Assembly: GCF_040215725.1 (NCBI RefSeq)
Contig: NZ_CP157968.1
Location: forward strand, 186,001-250,000
DNA: 64,000 nt
Direction of reading: 5' to 3'
Origin: Rhizobium sp. ZPR4
GTDB lineage: Bacteria > Pseudomonadota > Alphaproteobacteria > Rhizobiales > Rhizobiaceae
A program made the translations under genes and the position numbers. The notes below the pieces were generated by a model. That model was not told the origin of the DNA. It did not search any database and saw only the letters and a list, made by a program, of their open reading frames with translations. This document shows positions 48,703 through 56,883 of the stretch, in pieces. Numbering within the stretch: position 1 is the first letter of the stretch; each line of letters starts with the position of its first letter.

Positions 48703-49505
48703 TGCTGTCGCATGACGAAATCCAGGCTGCGGCCGAAAGCCTCGATCAGGCCGAGCGGACGCGCGTCCAGACCGGGCTGCTCTCGCTCAAGCATCCCCAG
48801 ATGACGATGGATGATTCCTATGCCGTCCAGAGCGCCTGGGTGAAGAAGAAGATCGCCGCCGGCCGCAAGCCGATCGGCTGGAAGATCGGACTGACATCGA
48901 AGGCGATGCAATATGCCCTCAACATCAACATTCCCGATTCCGGCGTGCTCTTCGACGATATGGTCTTCGAAGACGGCGCGACCGTGCCGGCCGACCGCTT
49001 CATCCAGCCACGCATCGAGGCTGAGATCGCCTTTGTGATGAAGGCGCCGCTCAAGGGGCCTGATGTCTCGATCTTCGATGTGCTGAATGCCACCGACTAC
49101 GTGACCCCTGCTCTTGAAATCCTCGACACGCGTATCCTCCGGGTCGATCCCGACACGAAGAAGGCGCGCACCATCGTCGACACCATCTCCGACAATGCCG
49201 CCAATGCCGGCATCGTCACGGGCGGCCGCGCGGTGCGACCCGGAGAGATCGACATGCGCTGGATGGGCGCGATCGTCAGTCGCAATGCCGAGGTCGAGGA
49301 AACCGGGCTTGGCGCGGGCGTTCTCAACCAGCCCGCGCGCGGCATCGCCTGGCTTGCCAATCGTCTCTCGCAATATGGCGACGGCATCGAAGCCGGCCAG
49401 ATCGTGCTTGCCGGGTCGTTCATCCGCCCGATCGAGGCGCGGCACGGCGATACGATCAATGCCGATTTCGGTCCCTACGGATCGGTCAGCCTGTTCTTTG
49501 CATGA
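48702..49505 (+). CDS. hpaH: 2-oxo-hept-4-ene-1,7-dioate hydratase HpaH
   Basis: A 267-residue hydratase of the FAH-related 2-hydroxypentadienoate-hydratase group. It has the acidic metal motif [15 protein letters not shown], the segment [12 protein letters not shown] and the ending [16 protein letters not shown]. It adds water to 2-oxo-hept-4-ene-1,7-dioate, giving 4-hydroxy-2-oxoheptanedioate for HpaI. It is translationally coupled to hpaG. Confidence 0.94.
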   Translation: MLSHDEIQAAAESLDQAERTRVQTGLLSLKHPQMTMDDSYAVQSAWVKKKIAAGRKPIGWKIGLTSKAMQYALNINIPDSGVLFDDMVFEDGATVPADRFIQPRIEAEIAFVMKAPLKGPDVSIFDVLNATDYVTPALEILDTRILRVDPDTKKARTIVDTISDNAANAGIVTGGRAVRPGEIDMRWMGAIVSRNAEVEETGLGAGVLNQPARGIAWLANRLSQYGDGIEAGQIVLAGSFIRPIEARHGDTINADFGPYGSVSLFFA

Positions 49506-49516
49506 AGGAGTAAGAC

Positions 49517-50323
49517 ATGCCTGCGCCCAAGAACCTCTTCAAACAGGCCCTCAAGGAAGGGCGGGCGCAGATCGGCCTCTGGCAGGCCCTCGCCAATGCC
49601 TACACCGTCGAAATCTCAGCCGGCGCCGGTTACGATTGGCTGCTGCTTGACGCCGAGCACGCTCCGAACGATGTGCCGCTTCTCGTGTCGCAACTGCAGG
49701 CGATGAAAGGCACGGCGAGCCACGCAATCATCCGTCCGCCGATCGGCGAGACCTGGATCATCAAGCAGATGCTCGATATCGGCGCTCAGACCCTGCTGAT
49801 CCCGATGGTCGACAGCAAGGAAATGGCGGAGATCATGGTCAAGGCGGTGCGATACCCGCCGCATGGCGTGCGCGGCGTCGGCGCGGCCCTTGCCCGTGCC
49901 TCCGCCTTCAACCGCATTCCCGACTACCTTGCGACGGCCAATGACGAGGTCTGCCTGCTTCTGCAGGTGGAAAGCCGCGCCGGGCTTGCCGCACTCGACG
50001 ACATCGCCTCGACCGAGGGCGTCGACGGGGTCTTCATTGGACCGTCCGATCTCGCCGCCGACATGGGCTATCTCGGCAAGCCGGGTGCACCGGAAGTGCA
50101 GGCGGAGGTCGAAAAGGCACTGGCGAAAATCCAGTCGCACGGCAAGGCCGCCGGCATCCTGATTGGCGACCTCTCCCTGGCCAAACGCTACCTCGAGCTT
50201 GGTGCCACCTTTGTCGCGATCGGCAACGATGTCACTCTGCTTGCCAATGCCACGATCAAACTCCTCGACGATTTCAAGAAGGCGGAGGCTGCCAAGCCAG
50301 CTCAAGACGTAAAGGTCTATTGA
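49517..50323 (+). CDS. hpaI: 4-hydroxy-2-oxoheptanedioate aldolase HpaI
   Basis: A 268-residue class II, metal-dependent HpcH/HpaI aldolase. Active-site segments are IGLWQALANAYTVEISAGAG, LLLDAEHAPND (catalytic His), AIIRPPIG (substrate Arg), LLLQVESRAG and VFIGPSDLAADMG (metal Glu and Asp). It splits 4-hydroxy-2-oxoheptanedioate into pyruvate and succinic semialdehyde, the last pathway-specific step. GAAGGAGTAAGAC precedes the ATG. It ends the operon; a 165-base gap follows. Confidence 0.95.
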   Translation: MPAPKNLFKQALKEGRAQIGLWQALANAYTVEISAGAGYDWLLLDAEHAPNDVPLLVSQLQAMKGTASHAIIRPPIGETWIIKQMLDIGAQTLLIPMVDSKEMAEIMVKAVRYPPHGVRGVGAALARASAFNRIPDYLATANDEVCLLLQVESRAGLAALDDIASTEGVDGVFIGPSDLAADMGYLGKPGAPEVQAEVEKALAKIQSHGKAAGILIGDLSLAKRYLELGATFVAIGNDVTLLANATIKLLDDFKKAEAAKPAQDVKVY

Positions 50324-50488
50324 TCGCAAACGCTACCCTCCCCAGCATCGCTTGACCTTGCGCCTCATCATGCAAGTTTCGGTATAGAGAAAACATTGTG
50401 CACGCTCAGTCAAAACGGACTGCACAGCTGGACGCGACGCCTCCGCGCGCATCGGTCATCATGAACCGGAAAGCCAAGAGGAGGAAAC

Positions 50489-51277
50489 ATGCGTTTCAAG
50501 AACAAGACCGCCCTGATTACCGGCGGCGGTACGGGCATCGGCGCGGCAGTTGCGCGCCGCATTCGGCAGGAAGGCGGCAATGTCGCGCTCGTCGGCCGCC
50601 GTCCCGAGCCGCTGCGGGCCATTGCCGAGGAGATCGGCGCAACCATCGTCGCAGCAGATGCCGCTGACGGCGCCGCGATGAAAGCTGCCGTGGAAAAAGT
50701 GGTCGAGACGCATGGCGGCCTCGATATCCTGATCGCCAATGCCGGGGGCCATGGCGTCGGGCCGACGGTCAGCATGTCGGACGAGACATGGGATCTCGCG
50801 GTGCGCCTCAACCTCAACACTGCCTTCGTCAGCGCCCGCGAATCCCTGCCCCATCTCATCAAGAACCAGGGCAATATCGTCGTCCTCGCCTCGATCGCCG
50901 GGCTCTTTGCTGGGCCGGATGCGGCGGGCTATGTCACGATGAAACATGGCTGCATCGGGCTTGCGAAATCGCTGGCGCGCGACTACGGCCGCAAGGGCGT
51001 TCGCACCAACACCGTCTGCCCAGGCTGGGTCACGACCGCAATGGCCGACGAGCAGATGGAATTCATCGTCGAGAAATACAAGCTGAACAGCATTGAGGAA
51101 GCCTACGCACTCGTCACCAAGGACGTGCCGCTTGGCCGGCCGGCAACCGCCGAAGACGTCGCCAATGCCGTCTGCTTCCTCGCCTCGGGCGAAGCTTCGA
51201 TGATCAATGGTGCGGTCCTGACCGTCGACGGCGGTGCCGGCACCGTCGACCTGCCGACGCTGGCTTTTGTAGAATAG
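50489..51277 (+). CDS. short-chain dehydrogenase/reductase
   Basis: A 262-residue classical SDR. It has the cofactor loop TGGGTGIGAAVAR, the NAG motif in ILIANAGG, and the catalytic Ser in LASIAG and Tyr/Lys in GYVTMKHG. The closing segment VCFLASGEASMINGAVLTVD followed by GG is also typical. It oxidises or reduces an alcohol/ketone pair. It starts a separate three-gene operon with MoaF and NTF2-like genes inside the aromatic island, so an aromatic side-chain alcohol is a reasonable guess. AAGAGGAGGAAAC precedes the ATG. Confidence 0.9.
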   Translation: MRFKNKTALITGGGTGIGAAVARRIRQEGGNVALVGRRPEPLRAIAEEIGATIVAADAADGAAMKAAVEKVVETHGGLDILIANAGGHGVGPTVSMSDETWDLAVRLNLNTAFVSARESLPHLIKNQGNIVVLASIAGLFAGPDAAGYVTMKHGCIGLAKSLARDYGRKGVRTNTVCPGWVTTAMADEQMEFIVEKYKLNSIEEAYALVTKDVPLGRPATAEDVANAVCFLASGEASMINGAVLTVDGGAGTVDLPTLAFVE

Positions 51278-51292
51278 AGGGAGGAGATACCG

Positions 51293-52072
51293 ATGAACCA
51301 GAATCCCAAGGACTGGAAAACCTACGACGAGTTCGCCTATGGCATCGACACGAACCGATTGCCCGCGACGGAGGCCCTTGCCGGCTCGTCCCACAAGATC
51401 TCGTTCGACGATGGCCGCACGCTGGAGCTCGCCTTCGCGAAGGGCGAGGTCAAATGGTCGGATGGCAAGAACAGCGGCACCGACTTGTCGGAGGTGATCG
51501 AAGTCGCGCGGAAGACCTATTTCGTCGAGATCATCTTTGCCGGCCGTCCCAAGGAAGCCGAGACGCTGATCCTCAATACAGAGACGCGCCGCGTGCTTTC
51601 CATCTACTCGGTCGTTCGCGATCTCAAGGACTCCGTCGGCGAGCCGCAGGTCGCTCAGATCTTCCGCGCCGGTGTCATCGATGGCGGTTTGGCGAGCGGG
51701 CCGGTGCCGCATGAAAGCCGCGATCTGATCGGGCTCAGGGCGCACTTCACCTACAGCCCCAATCATGTCTACGAGCACACCTATCTCTCGTCGCAGCGCT
51801 ATGCCTGGCAATGCCTCGTCGGCGTGCAGCGCGGTCACGGCGATGTCGATCTCACCACGACCTATAAGTTCGATGACAACCTCTACATCTTCACATTCCG
51901 CGAATTCAAGATCGCCGTTGCATCGACCTTCTTCTATAATTTCAATGACATGCGCTCGACCGGCAAGTTCCTCGGCATCACCGGCGACGGCCGCATCCAG
52001 AACAGCCCCGCCGGCGCCTTCATCCGCAAGGCTTCGATGACCTATTACCTGCCCGGCCAGGAACCTGTGTGA
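51293..52072 (+). CDS. MoaF domain protein
   Basis: A 259-residue protein with the two-part MoaF architecture: an N-terminal half with HKISFDDGRTLELAFAKGEV and a C-terminal half with TYSPNHVYEHTYLSSQRYAW. Both are lipocalin-like beta barrels. MoaF was named in Klebsiella as a protein needed for the monoamine-inducible 30-kDa protein; its chemistry is unsettled. Presence here links this operon to aromatic amine metabolism. AGGGAGGAGATACC precedes the ATG. Confidence 0.82.
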   Translation: MNQNPKDWKTYDEFAYGIDTNRLPATEALAGSSHKISFDDGRTLELAFAKGEVKWSDGKNSGTDLSEVIEVARKTYFVEIIFAGRPKEAETLILNTETRRVLSIYSVVRDLKDSVGEPQVAQIFRAGVIDGGLASGPVPHESRDLIGLRAHFTYSPNHVYEHTYLSSQRYAWQCLVGVQRGHGDVDLTTTYKFDDNLYIFTFREFKIAVASTFFYNFNDMRSTGKFLGITGDGRIQNSPAGAFIRKASMTYYLPGQEPV

Positions 52073-52079
52073 GGACGCC

Positions 52080-52469
52080 ATGCGCAAAGCATTCGATATC
52101 GTAAAGGCGCATTACGACGCCAACGACCGCCGCGACATGGATGGCATGCTCGCCGACATCGCGCCTGATTGCCGCTGGACGGAAATGGACGGCTTTCCCT
52201 GTGCCGGCACTTATGTCGGTCCGCAGGAGATCTTCAAGAACGTCTTCCAGGCACTCGGCCAAGCCTTCGACGGATACAGCTTCAAGCTCGAACGCCTTCT
52301 CGACGCCGGCGACGAGGTCGTGGCCGTTGGTGATTACAGCGGCACGAACAAGCAGACCGGAAAGCCATTCAAGGCCCGTGTCGTGCATGTGTGGGGCGTC
52401 GCGGGCGACAAGATCCGCCGTTTCGAGCAGTTCACGGATACGCTGAGAGTGGCCGAATCCATGCGATGA
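52080..52469 (+). CDS. NTF2/SnoaL-like small beta-cone protein
   Basis: A 129-residue protein of the nuclear-transport-factor-2 fold: an N-terminal helix pair (AFDIVKAHYDANDRRDMDGM) followed by strands with GTYVGPQEIFKNVF and a C-terminal FEQFTDTLRVAESM. Such proteins act as small isomerases, dehydratases or ligand carriers. Coupled to moaF (seven-base gap), it likely acts on the same compound. Confidence 0.82.
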   Translation: MRKAFDIVKAHYDANDRRDMDGMLADIAPDCRWTEMDGFPCAGTYVGPQEIFKNVFQALGQAFDGYSFKLERLLDAGDEVVAVGDYSGTNKQTGKPFKARVVHVWGVAGDKIRRFEQFTDTLRVAESMR

Positions 52470-52511
52470 GAAATTGAGGCGGCTTGGCTCCGGTCGGGCC
52501 GCCTGGTCCGC

Positions 52512-53456
52512 CTAGGACATCCCGGCCTTGCGCCATTGCGACGGCGAAACACCATAGCGGTGGCGAAACGCACGCGAGAAATGAGCGCTCGAGGAAAAGC
52601 CGAGCGCAAAGGCAATCTCGGATATCTCTCCGGCATAACCGCCAGCCTCCCGCAGCTGCGCCGCGGCCTTCTGCACGCGCAGATCCCAGATGTATTCCGA
52701 GGGTGTCAGGCAGTCGGCTTCAAATGCGCGGTAGACATAGCGCACCGAGCAGCCCATGCGGCGCGCGATCATCGTAACAGTCAGATCCGGCCTTTCGAGG
52801 TTGATGTTGATGAAGTCCTTGATCCGCCGCCGCAACACATCAAGCGGATTGGCAACAGGCTTTGCTTGCAACAGATCGGCGCCGATCATTGTGCGCACAA
52901 GCTCGATCATGGTCTGGCCGACGCTTGAGCGCCGCGCCTCGTCAAGATGGTCGATCTCGTGAATGGTCGAGTCCATCAGCGATAGAAGTATGCGGCACAT
53001 TCCGTCTTGCTCGGCATGCGCCGTGAAGGGTTGAGACAAGCGTTCTACGGCCGTCGCGGGCAGTGCGTGACGCGGCAATTGCAGCAGCAGTTGGCGGACT
53101 TCCGTGCTGTTCGTCAGCATATAGGGGCAGCTTGGATCGTAGATGACGACTGCGTTCCGCAAGACGGGCGCATGCAATCCGCCCTGCGCAAGCGAGGCGT
53201 TGCCCTCCGTCTGGACGATCAGCTTGATGGCGTCGGGATCATCCGGCGCGGCCGTCACATGATCGCCGAAGACGACATGTCGGTCCGCTTCCAGCCGTGT
53301 CAGCCGGCAGGCGCCCAGCATGCCAGACGTCATGCAGCTCTTTTCCTCGTCCGCCGTACCGAAATCGAGTCGGACATTGCCGAAGAGGTTGCGCGCCAAG
53401 CCCGCAAACGCTCGGCCGCTGGCGCTATCGACACGCCTATGAAGTGCTGCGGCCAT
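52512..53456 (-). CDS. AraC family regulator with FeaR-like N-terminal domain
   Basis: A 314-residue regulator. The N-terminal part (RLEADRHVVFGDHVTAAPDD ... IYDPSCPYMLTNSTEV) fits the AraC-binding-like domain of FeaR, the activator of tyramine/phenylethylamine genes in E. coli. The C-terminal helix-turn-helix includes LTVTMIARRMGCSVRYVYRA and ISEIAFALGFSSSAHFSRAF. I start at ATG 53456 after GAGGAC; the upstream TTG is less likely. It could regulate the convergent SDR-moaF operon or the liv-type transporter. Confidence 0.85.
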   Translation of the reverse strand: MAAALHRRVDSASGRAFAGLARNLFGNVRLDFGTADEEKSCMTSGMLGACRLTRLEADRHVVFGDHVTAAPDDPDAIKLIVQTEGNASLAQGGLHAPVLRNAVVIYDPSCPYMLTNSTEVRQLLLQLPRHALPATAVERLSQPFTAHAEQDGMCRILLSLMDSTIHEIDHLDEARRSSVGQTMIELVRTMIGADLLQAKPVANPLDVLRRRIKDFININLERPDLTVTMIARRMGCSVRYVYRAFEADCLTPSEYIWDLRVQKAAAQLREAGGYAGEISEIAFALGFSSSAHFSRAFRHRYGVSPSQWRKAGMS

Positions 53457-53494
53457 GATTTTTGTCCTCAAAAAGACGAGATATTTTCATCGCT

Positions 53495-54211
53495 TCAGCT
53501 TGCCAGATAGGCGCCGTGCAGAATGTCCGGCTGCGCCTTGAGCGTTGCGGCGGAGCCTGAAAAGACCAGACGCCCGCGCTCCAGCACGAGCGCCTGGTCG
53601 GCGAGATCGAGCGCGAGATTGGCGAACTGCTCGATCAGCAAGACACCGATGCCACGCGCGGCGGCAATTTTCAGCGCCTCAGCCAGCCGCTTGACGACGG
53701 CCGGCGCCAGGCCAAGCGACAGTTCATCGACAATCATGAAGCGTGGCTTGGCAATGAAGGCCTGTGCCATCGCCACCATCTGCTTCTGGCCACCGGAGAG
53801 ATCCGATGCCGATTGACGCCTCCGCTCCGAAAGCTCGGGAAAGATCTCATAGGCATGTGCCAGGCCCTGTCGCCGCGCCGCCGCTGATCCCTCAAGTGCC
53901 GCCACGAGGATATTATCCTCGACGGAAAGCTGCCCGAGCACGCGATGCCCTTCCGGTACGAGCGCAAGACCGGCGCGGCGAATGCGGTCGGGCGAGAATC
54001 CCTCCAACGCCGCACTGCCGAGACGCACGGAACCACCGCGCGGCAGTACGCCCGAAATCGCCATGACTGTGCTCGACTTGCCCGCCCCGTTGGCGCCGAG
54101 AAGCGTCGTGATCTTGCCAGCCGCGACAGAGAAGGAAACGTCGTGAATGACACGCTTACCGCCGCGCTCGACGACGAGATTTTCGACACGGATTTCGGAT
54201 GTGGTGTCCAT
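53495..54211 (-). CDS. branched-chain-type ABC transporter ATPase, LivF
   Basis: A 238-residue ATPase with Walker A LGANGAGKSS, signature DLSGGQKQMVAMAQAFI, Walker B FMIVDELSLGLAP and switch-region LLIEQFANLAL. The order and the LSLGLAP segment identify LivF. I start at 54211 (MDTTSEIR), directly after the livG stop. It is the last gene of the livK-H-M-G-F operon. The cargo is probably an aromatic or amine compound of the island rather than leucine. Confidence 0.92.
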   Translation of the reverse strand: MDTTSEIRVENLVVERGGKRVIHDVSFSVAAGKITTLLGANGAGKSSTVMAISGVLPRGGSVRLGSAALEGFSPDRIRRAGLALVPEGHRVLGQLSVEDNILVAALEGSAAARRQGLAHAYEIFPELSERRRQSASDLSGGQKQMVAMAQAFIAKPRFMIVDELSLGLAPAVVKRLAEALKIAAARGIGVLLIEQFANLALDLADQALVLERGRLVFSGSAATLKAQPDILHGAYLAS

Positions 54212-54212
54212 G

Positions 54213-54917
54213 TCAGAATTCTCCCAGATAGGCGCGCCGCACATTGGGATCGGCGAGCACGGCCTGTGTCGGGCCTAGCGCCAGAAGCTTACCGTAGTCG
54301 AGCACCATGGTTTCGCTGCACATGGAGCGGATGAGATCGACATCATGGTCGATGATGAGAACCTGCGCCCGGAACTCCGCCGGGATGCGCAACACCAGCT
54401 CGCGAAAGGCCTTGCCTTCCTCTTCGGTCAGCCCCGCGGCCGGTTCATCCAGCAGAATGAGCTTAGGCTCGCCGACGACGCATTTCGCCAGCTCGACAAG
54501 GCGGCGCTGAAAGAGATTGAGGGATTGGCCGAGCCTCTCGGCAACATCGGTCAGACCAGCAAAAGCAAGAGCCTGGTTGACCGCACGGGCATGATGCCCG
54601 GTGCCAACGACATGATCGGCGATGGCGGCGATGTTGCCGGCAACCGTCAGATCCTCCACCACCTGTTCCGTCTGGAACGAACGGCGCAGGCCGGCACGCA
54701 CGCGCTGCAACGGTGTCATCGGCAACAACGCCTGCTGGCCCAGCGAGACCGAGCCATGGATGGGTTTCACGAAGCCGGAGAGCACGTTGAGCAATGTGGT
54801 CTTGCCCGCGCCGTTCGGGCCGATGAGGCCGGCGACCGGCGCCGTCAGCACGGCGCTGAGCTCATTGATCGGCCTGACGCCGCCGAACTGAACGATGAGA
54901 TTGTCGATCTTGATCAT
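54213..54917 (-). CDS. branched-chain-type ABC transporter ATPase, LivG, with altered signature motif
   Basis: A 234-residue ATPase with Walker A IGPNGAGKTT, Walker B LILLDEPAAGLTEEE and switch His in IIDHDVDLI. The signature loop reads SLNLFQRRLVELAKC, where the family has a Gly (S/P-Y-G-x-Q-R or LSLGQ-like). The conserved Gly is replaced by Phe, confirmed from the nucleotides near 54505. The change could lower ATPase activity at one site, leaving LivF's canonical signature to do the work. It overlaps livM by four bases. Confidence 0.88.
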   Translation of the reverse strand: MIKIDNLIVQFGGVRPINELSAVLTAPVAGLIGPNGAGKTTLLNVLSGFVKPIHGSVSLGQQALLPMTPLQRVRAGLRRSFQTEQVVEDLTVAGNIAAIADHVVGTGHHARAVNQALAFAGLTDVAERLGQSLNLFQRRLVELAKCVVGEPKLILLDEPAAGLTEEEGKAFRELVLRIPAEFRAQVLIIDHDVDLIRSMCSETMVLDYGKLLALGPTQAVLADPNVRRAYLGEF

Positions 54918-55951
54918 CTCGCCCTCCCACGGGAAAGAGCGGCATTCAGCCTGATGATGAGAGCCGATATCTGCCCGGCAATGCCTGTCGGCGCAGTCGC
55001 CAGCGCATGGAACAGGGCGACGCCGAAGATCCCGATCGTGACATAGCCATCGATGCCGAGCTCGGTGAGCAGCGCCGGCACTGCGCGCAGCAGCAGGCCG
55101 GCGATGACGGCGCCGTACCAGTTGAAGACACCGCCGACGATCGCAAGCGCGAAGAGATTGAGGCTTTCAAAAGCGCCGAAGGCGCGTCCGTCGAGCTGGC
55201 CGACATTGCCCGCCAGCAATCCGCCGGCAAGACCGGCGAGAAAGCCGCTTAATGCAAATGCCCATGCCTTGTAGATCAGTACATTGACGCCGCTTGCAAC
55301 GGCAACCGTCTCGCCCTTGCGGATCAGCGCCCACGCCCGGCCGGGACGGGCAAGCTTATGCCATTGTGCAATCAGCAGACCCATCGCCGCTATCGCGCAG
55401 ACATAGAGGAAATAGGAAACTTCTCCATCGGCGATAACAGGCCTTGCGAGCATCGCGCGGCCGGAACCATCGGCCCGCCCCAGGAACCCGGGACCGCCAT
55501 CCGGAAAACCCCAGGCGCTGATGACGATCTGGAAGGCGCCGGCGAGCATCAGCGTCACGAGCGCGAGATAGAGACCGCGCAGGCGCAATGCCGGCACGCC
55601 GAACGCCAATCCCACCACCGAAGCAACGACGCCGCCGGCAAGTAGGCTCAATTCGAAGGGCGGATGGAAGGCGTGGCCCACACGAAGCGTCACCCAGCCG
55701 CCGACGCCGACAAGCGCGAACTGGCAGAGGGAGACGAGACCGAGCTGGCCATAGAGAATGGCGAGCCCGGCAACCGACAGCGACAAGGCGACGGCGGATG
55801 TTGCGGCAGAGAGCCAGAAGGAATTGGCAAGGAGGACGACGACGAGCGAGAAGATCACCATCGTCACAGGCACATGAAGAAGCTGCTTGGGCAGACGCAC
55901 CATCGATAGGCTTTCGGCTGTGGGGGCGATTGTTTGCTCCTGAATGGTCAT
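54914..55951 (-). CDS. branched-chain-type ABC transporter permease, LivM
   Basis: A 345-residue permease with about ten hydrophobic segments. LivM features include LSVAGLAILYGQLGLVSLCQ at the start, GLYLALVTLMLAGAFQIVI, and the loop ESLNLFALAIVGGVFNWYGA near the C-terminus. It pairs with LivH as membrane channel. Start and stop overlap livH and livG respectively by four bases. Confidence 0.92.
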   Translation of the reverse strand: MTIQEQTIAPTAESLSMVRLPKQLLHVPVTMVIFSLVVVLLANSFWLSAATSAVALSLSVAGLAILYGQLGLVSLCQFALVGVGGWVTLRVGHAFHPPFELSLLAGGVVASVVGLAFGVPALRLRGLYLALVTLMLAGAFQIVISAWGFPDGGPGFLGRADGSGRAMLARPVIADGEVSYFLYVCAIAAMGLLIAQWHKLARPGRAWALIRKGETVAVASGVNVLIYKAWAFALSGFLAGLAGGLLAGNVGQLDGRAFGAFESLNLFALAIVGGVFNWYGAVIAGLLLRAVPALLTELGIDGYVTIGIFGVALFHALATAPTGIAGQISALIIRLNAALSRGRAR

Positions 55952-56814
55952 CGGTCTTTCAACGCGGCTCTAGCCGTGCCTCCGAGAATGGTGACCGCGA
56001 CGAGCGCGATGATGAAGGGTGCCGCCGCGCGATAGGGCGAGATCCAGGCAATCGGGGTCAACACGGCTTCGGCGATGCCGATCAGAATGCCGGCAACGGC
56101 GGTTTGCCACAGCGACTGCAGCTGGCCGAGGATGGCGGCGGCAATTGCCGGGATGACCAGCAGGGTGAGAAAGGTGCCCTGAAGCCGGACGAGATCGGCC
56201 AGCAACAGGCCGGCAAAGCCGGAGAAGATGCCGGTCATGATCCAGGCAGCGGTTTCGGTATAAAGGATGCGCACGCCGAGGATAGCACTGAGATCGCGAT
56301 CATTGGCAAGTGCGCGCATGTCGAGACCCAGGCGCGTGCGGGTCAGAAGCAGCGTGATGGCAACGACCATGACGACGGCCAGAATGATGGCGATGATGCG
56401 CGTGAAGGTGAGGCGAACGGCAAAGAGCGAGACGAACATCTGATCGGTCGGAAACTGCAGACGGCGCGGCAGCTCACCCCAGATGACGCCCATGATCGCG
56501 ATCAGGATCAGCGCCGGCGCCAGGGTGCCGACAGCGCGCACGACGATATCGCGATGCGATAGCAGGGGTGCGAAGATCCGGCCATAAACAAAGCTGATCG
56601 CCGTCGAGACGGCAACGGCAGCAAGGATGGCGACAGCGAGCGGCATCTTCCACTCCAGCAGTTGCCAGGCGCAATGCGCACCGATTGCACCGAAGGCTCC
56701 GAATGCGAAATTGAGAACGCCGGTCGCCCGAAACAGGACGACGAGGCCGACACCGGACAGCGCATAGACGGCGCCGATGCCCAGGCCGGAAATGACAAAG
56801 GGTAGAAGGTTCAT
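55948..56814 (-). CDS. branched-chain-type ABC transporter permease, LivH
   Basis: A 288-residue permease with around eight hydrophobic segments: MNLLPFVISGLGIGAVYALS, VLNFAFGAFGAIGAHCAW and LLLADLVRLQGTFLTLLVIP are typical of LivH. I use the ATG at 56814 after AGAGGATCGATTG, rather than the longer frame that crosses the intergenic hairpin. It follows the binding-protein gene in the operon. Confidence 0.92.
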   Translation of the reverse strand: MNLLPFVISGLGIGAVYALSGVGLVVLFRATGVLNFAFGAFGAIGAHCAWQLLEWKMPLAVAILAAVAVSTAISFVYGRIFAPLLSHRDIVVRAVGTLAPALILIAIMGVIWGELPRRLQFPTDQMFVSLFAVRLTFTRIIAIILAVVMVVAITLLLTRTRLGLDMRALANDRDLSAILGVRILYTETAAWIMTGIFSGFAGLLLADLVRLQGTFLTLLVIPAIAAAILGQLQSLWQTAVAGILIGIAEAVLTPIAWISPYRAAAPFIIALVAVTILGGTARAALKDR

Positions 56815-56836
56815 CAATCGATCCTCTCGGGTCGTT

Positions 56837-56866
56837 CGGCTCCGCGGCACATTTGCCGCGGAGCCG
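56837..56866 (-). promoter_or_regulatory. strong intercistronic hairpin between binding protein and livH
   Basis: A perfect 12-bp stem, CGGCTCCGCGGC (56837-56848) with GCCGCGGAGCCG (56855-56866) and a six-base loop, 18 bases after the binding-protein stop. No T-run follows. It likely stabilises the binding-protein message or reduces readthrough into the permease genes. Confidence 0.68.
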
Positions 56867-56883
56867 ATATCAAGCATCCCGCC

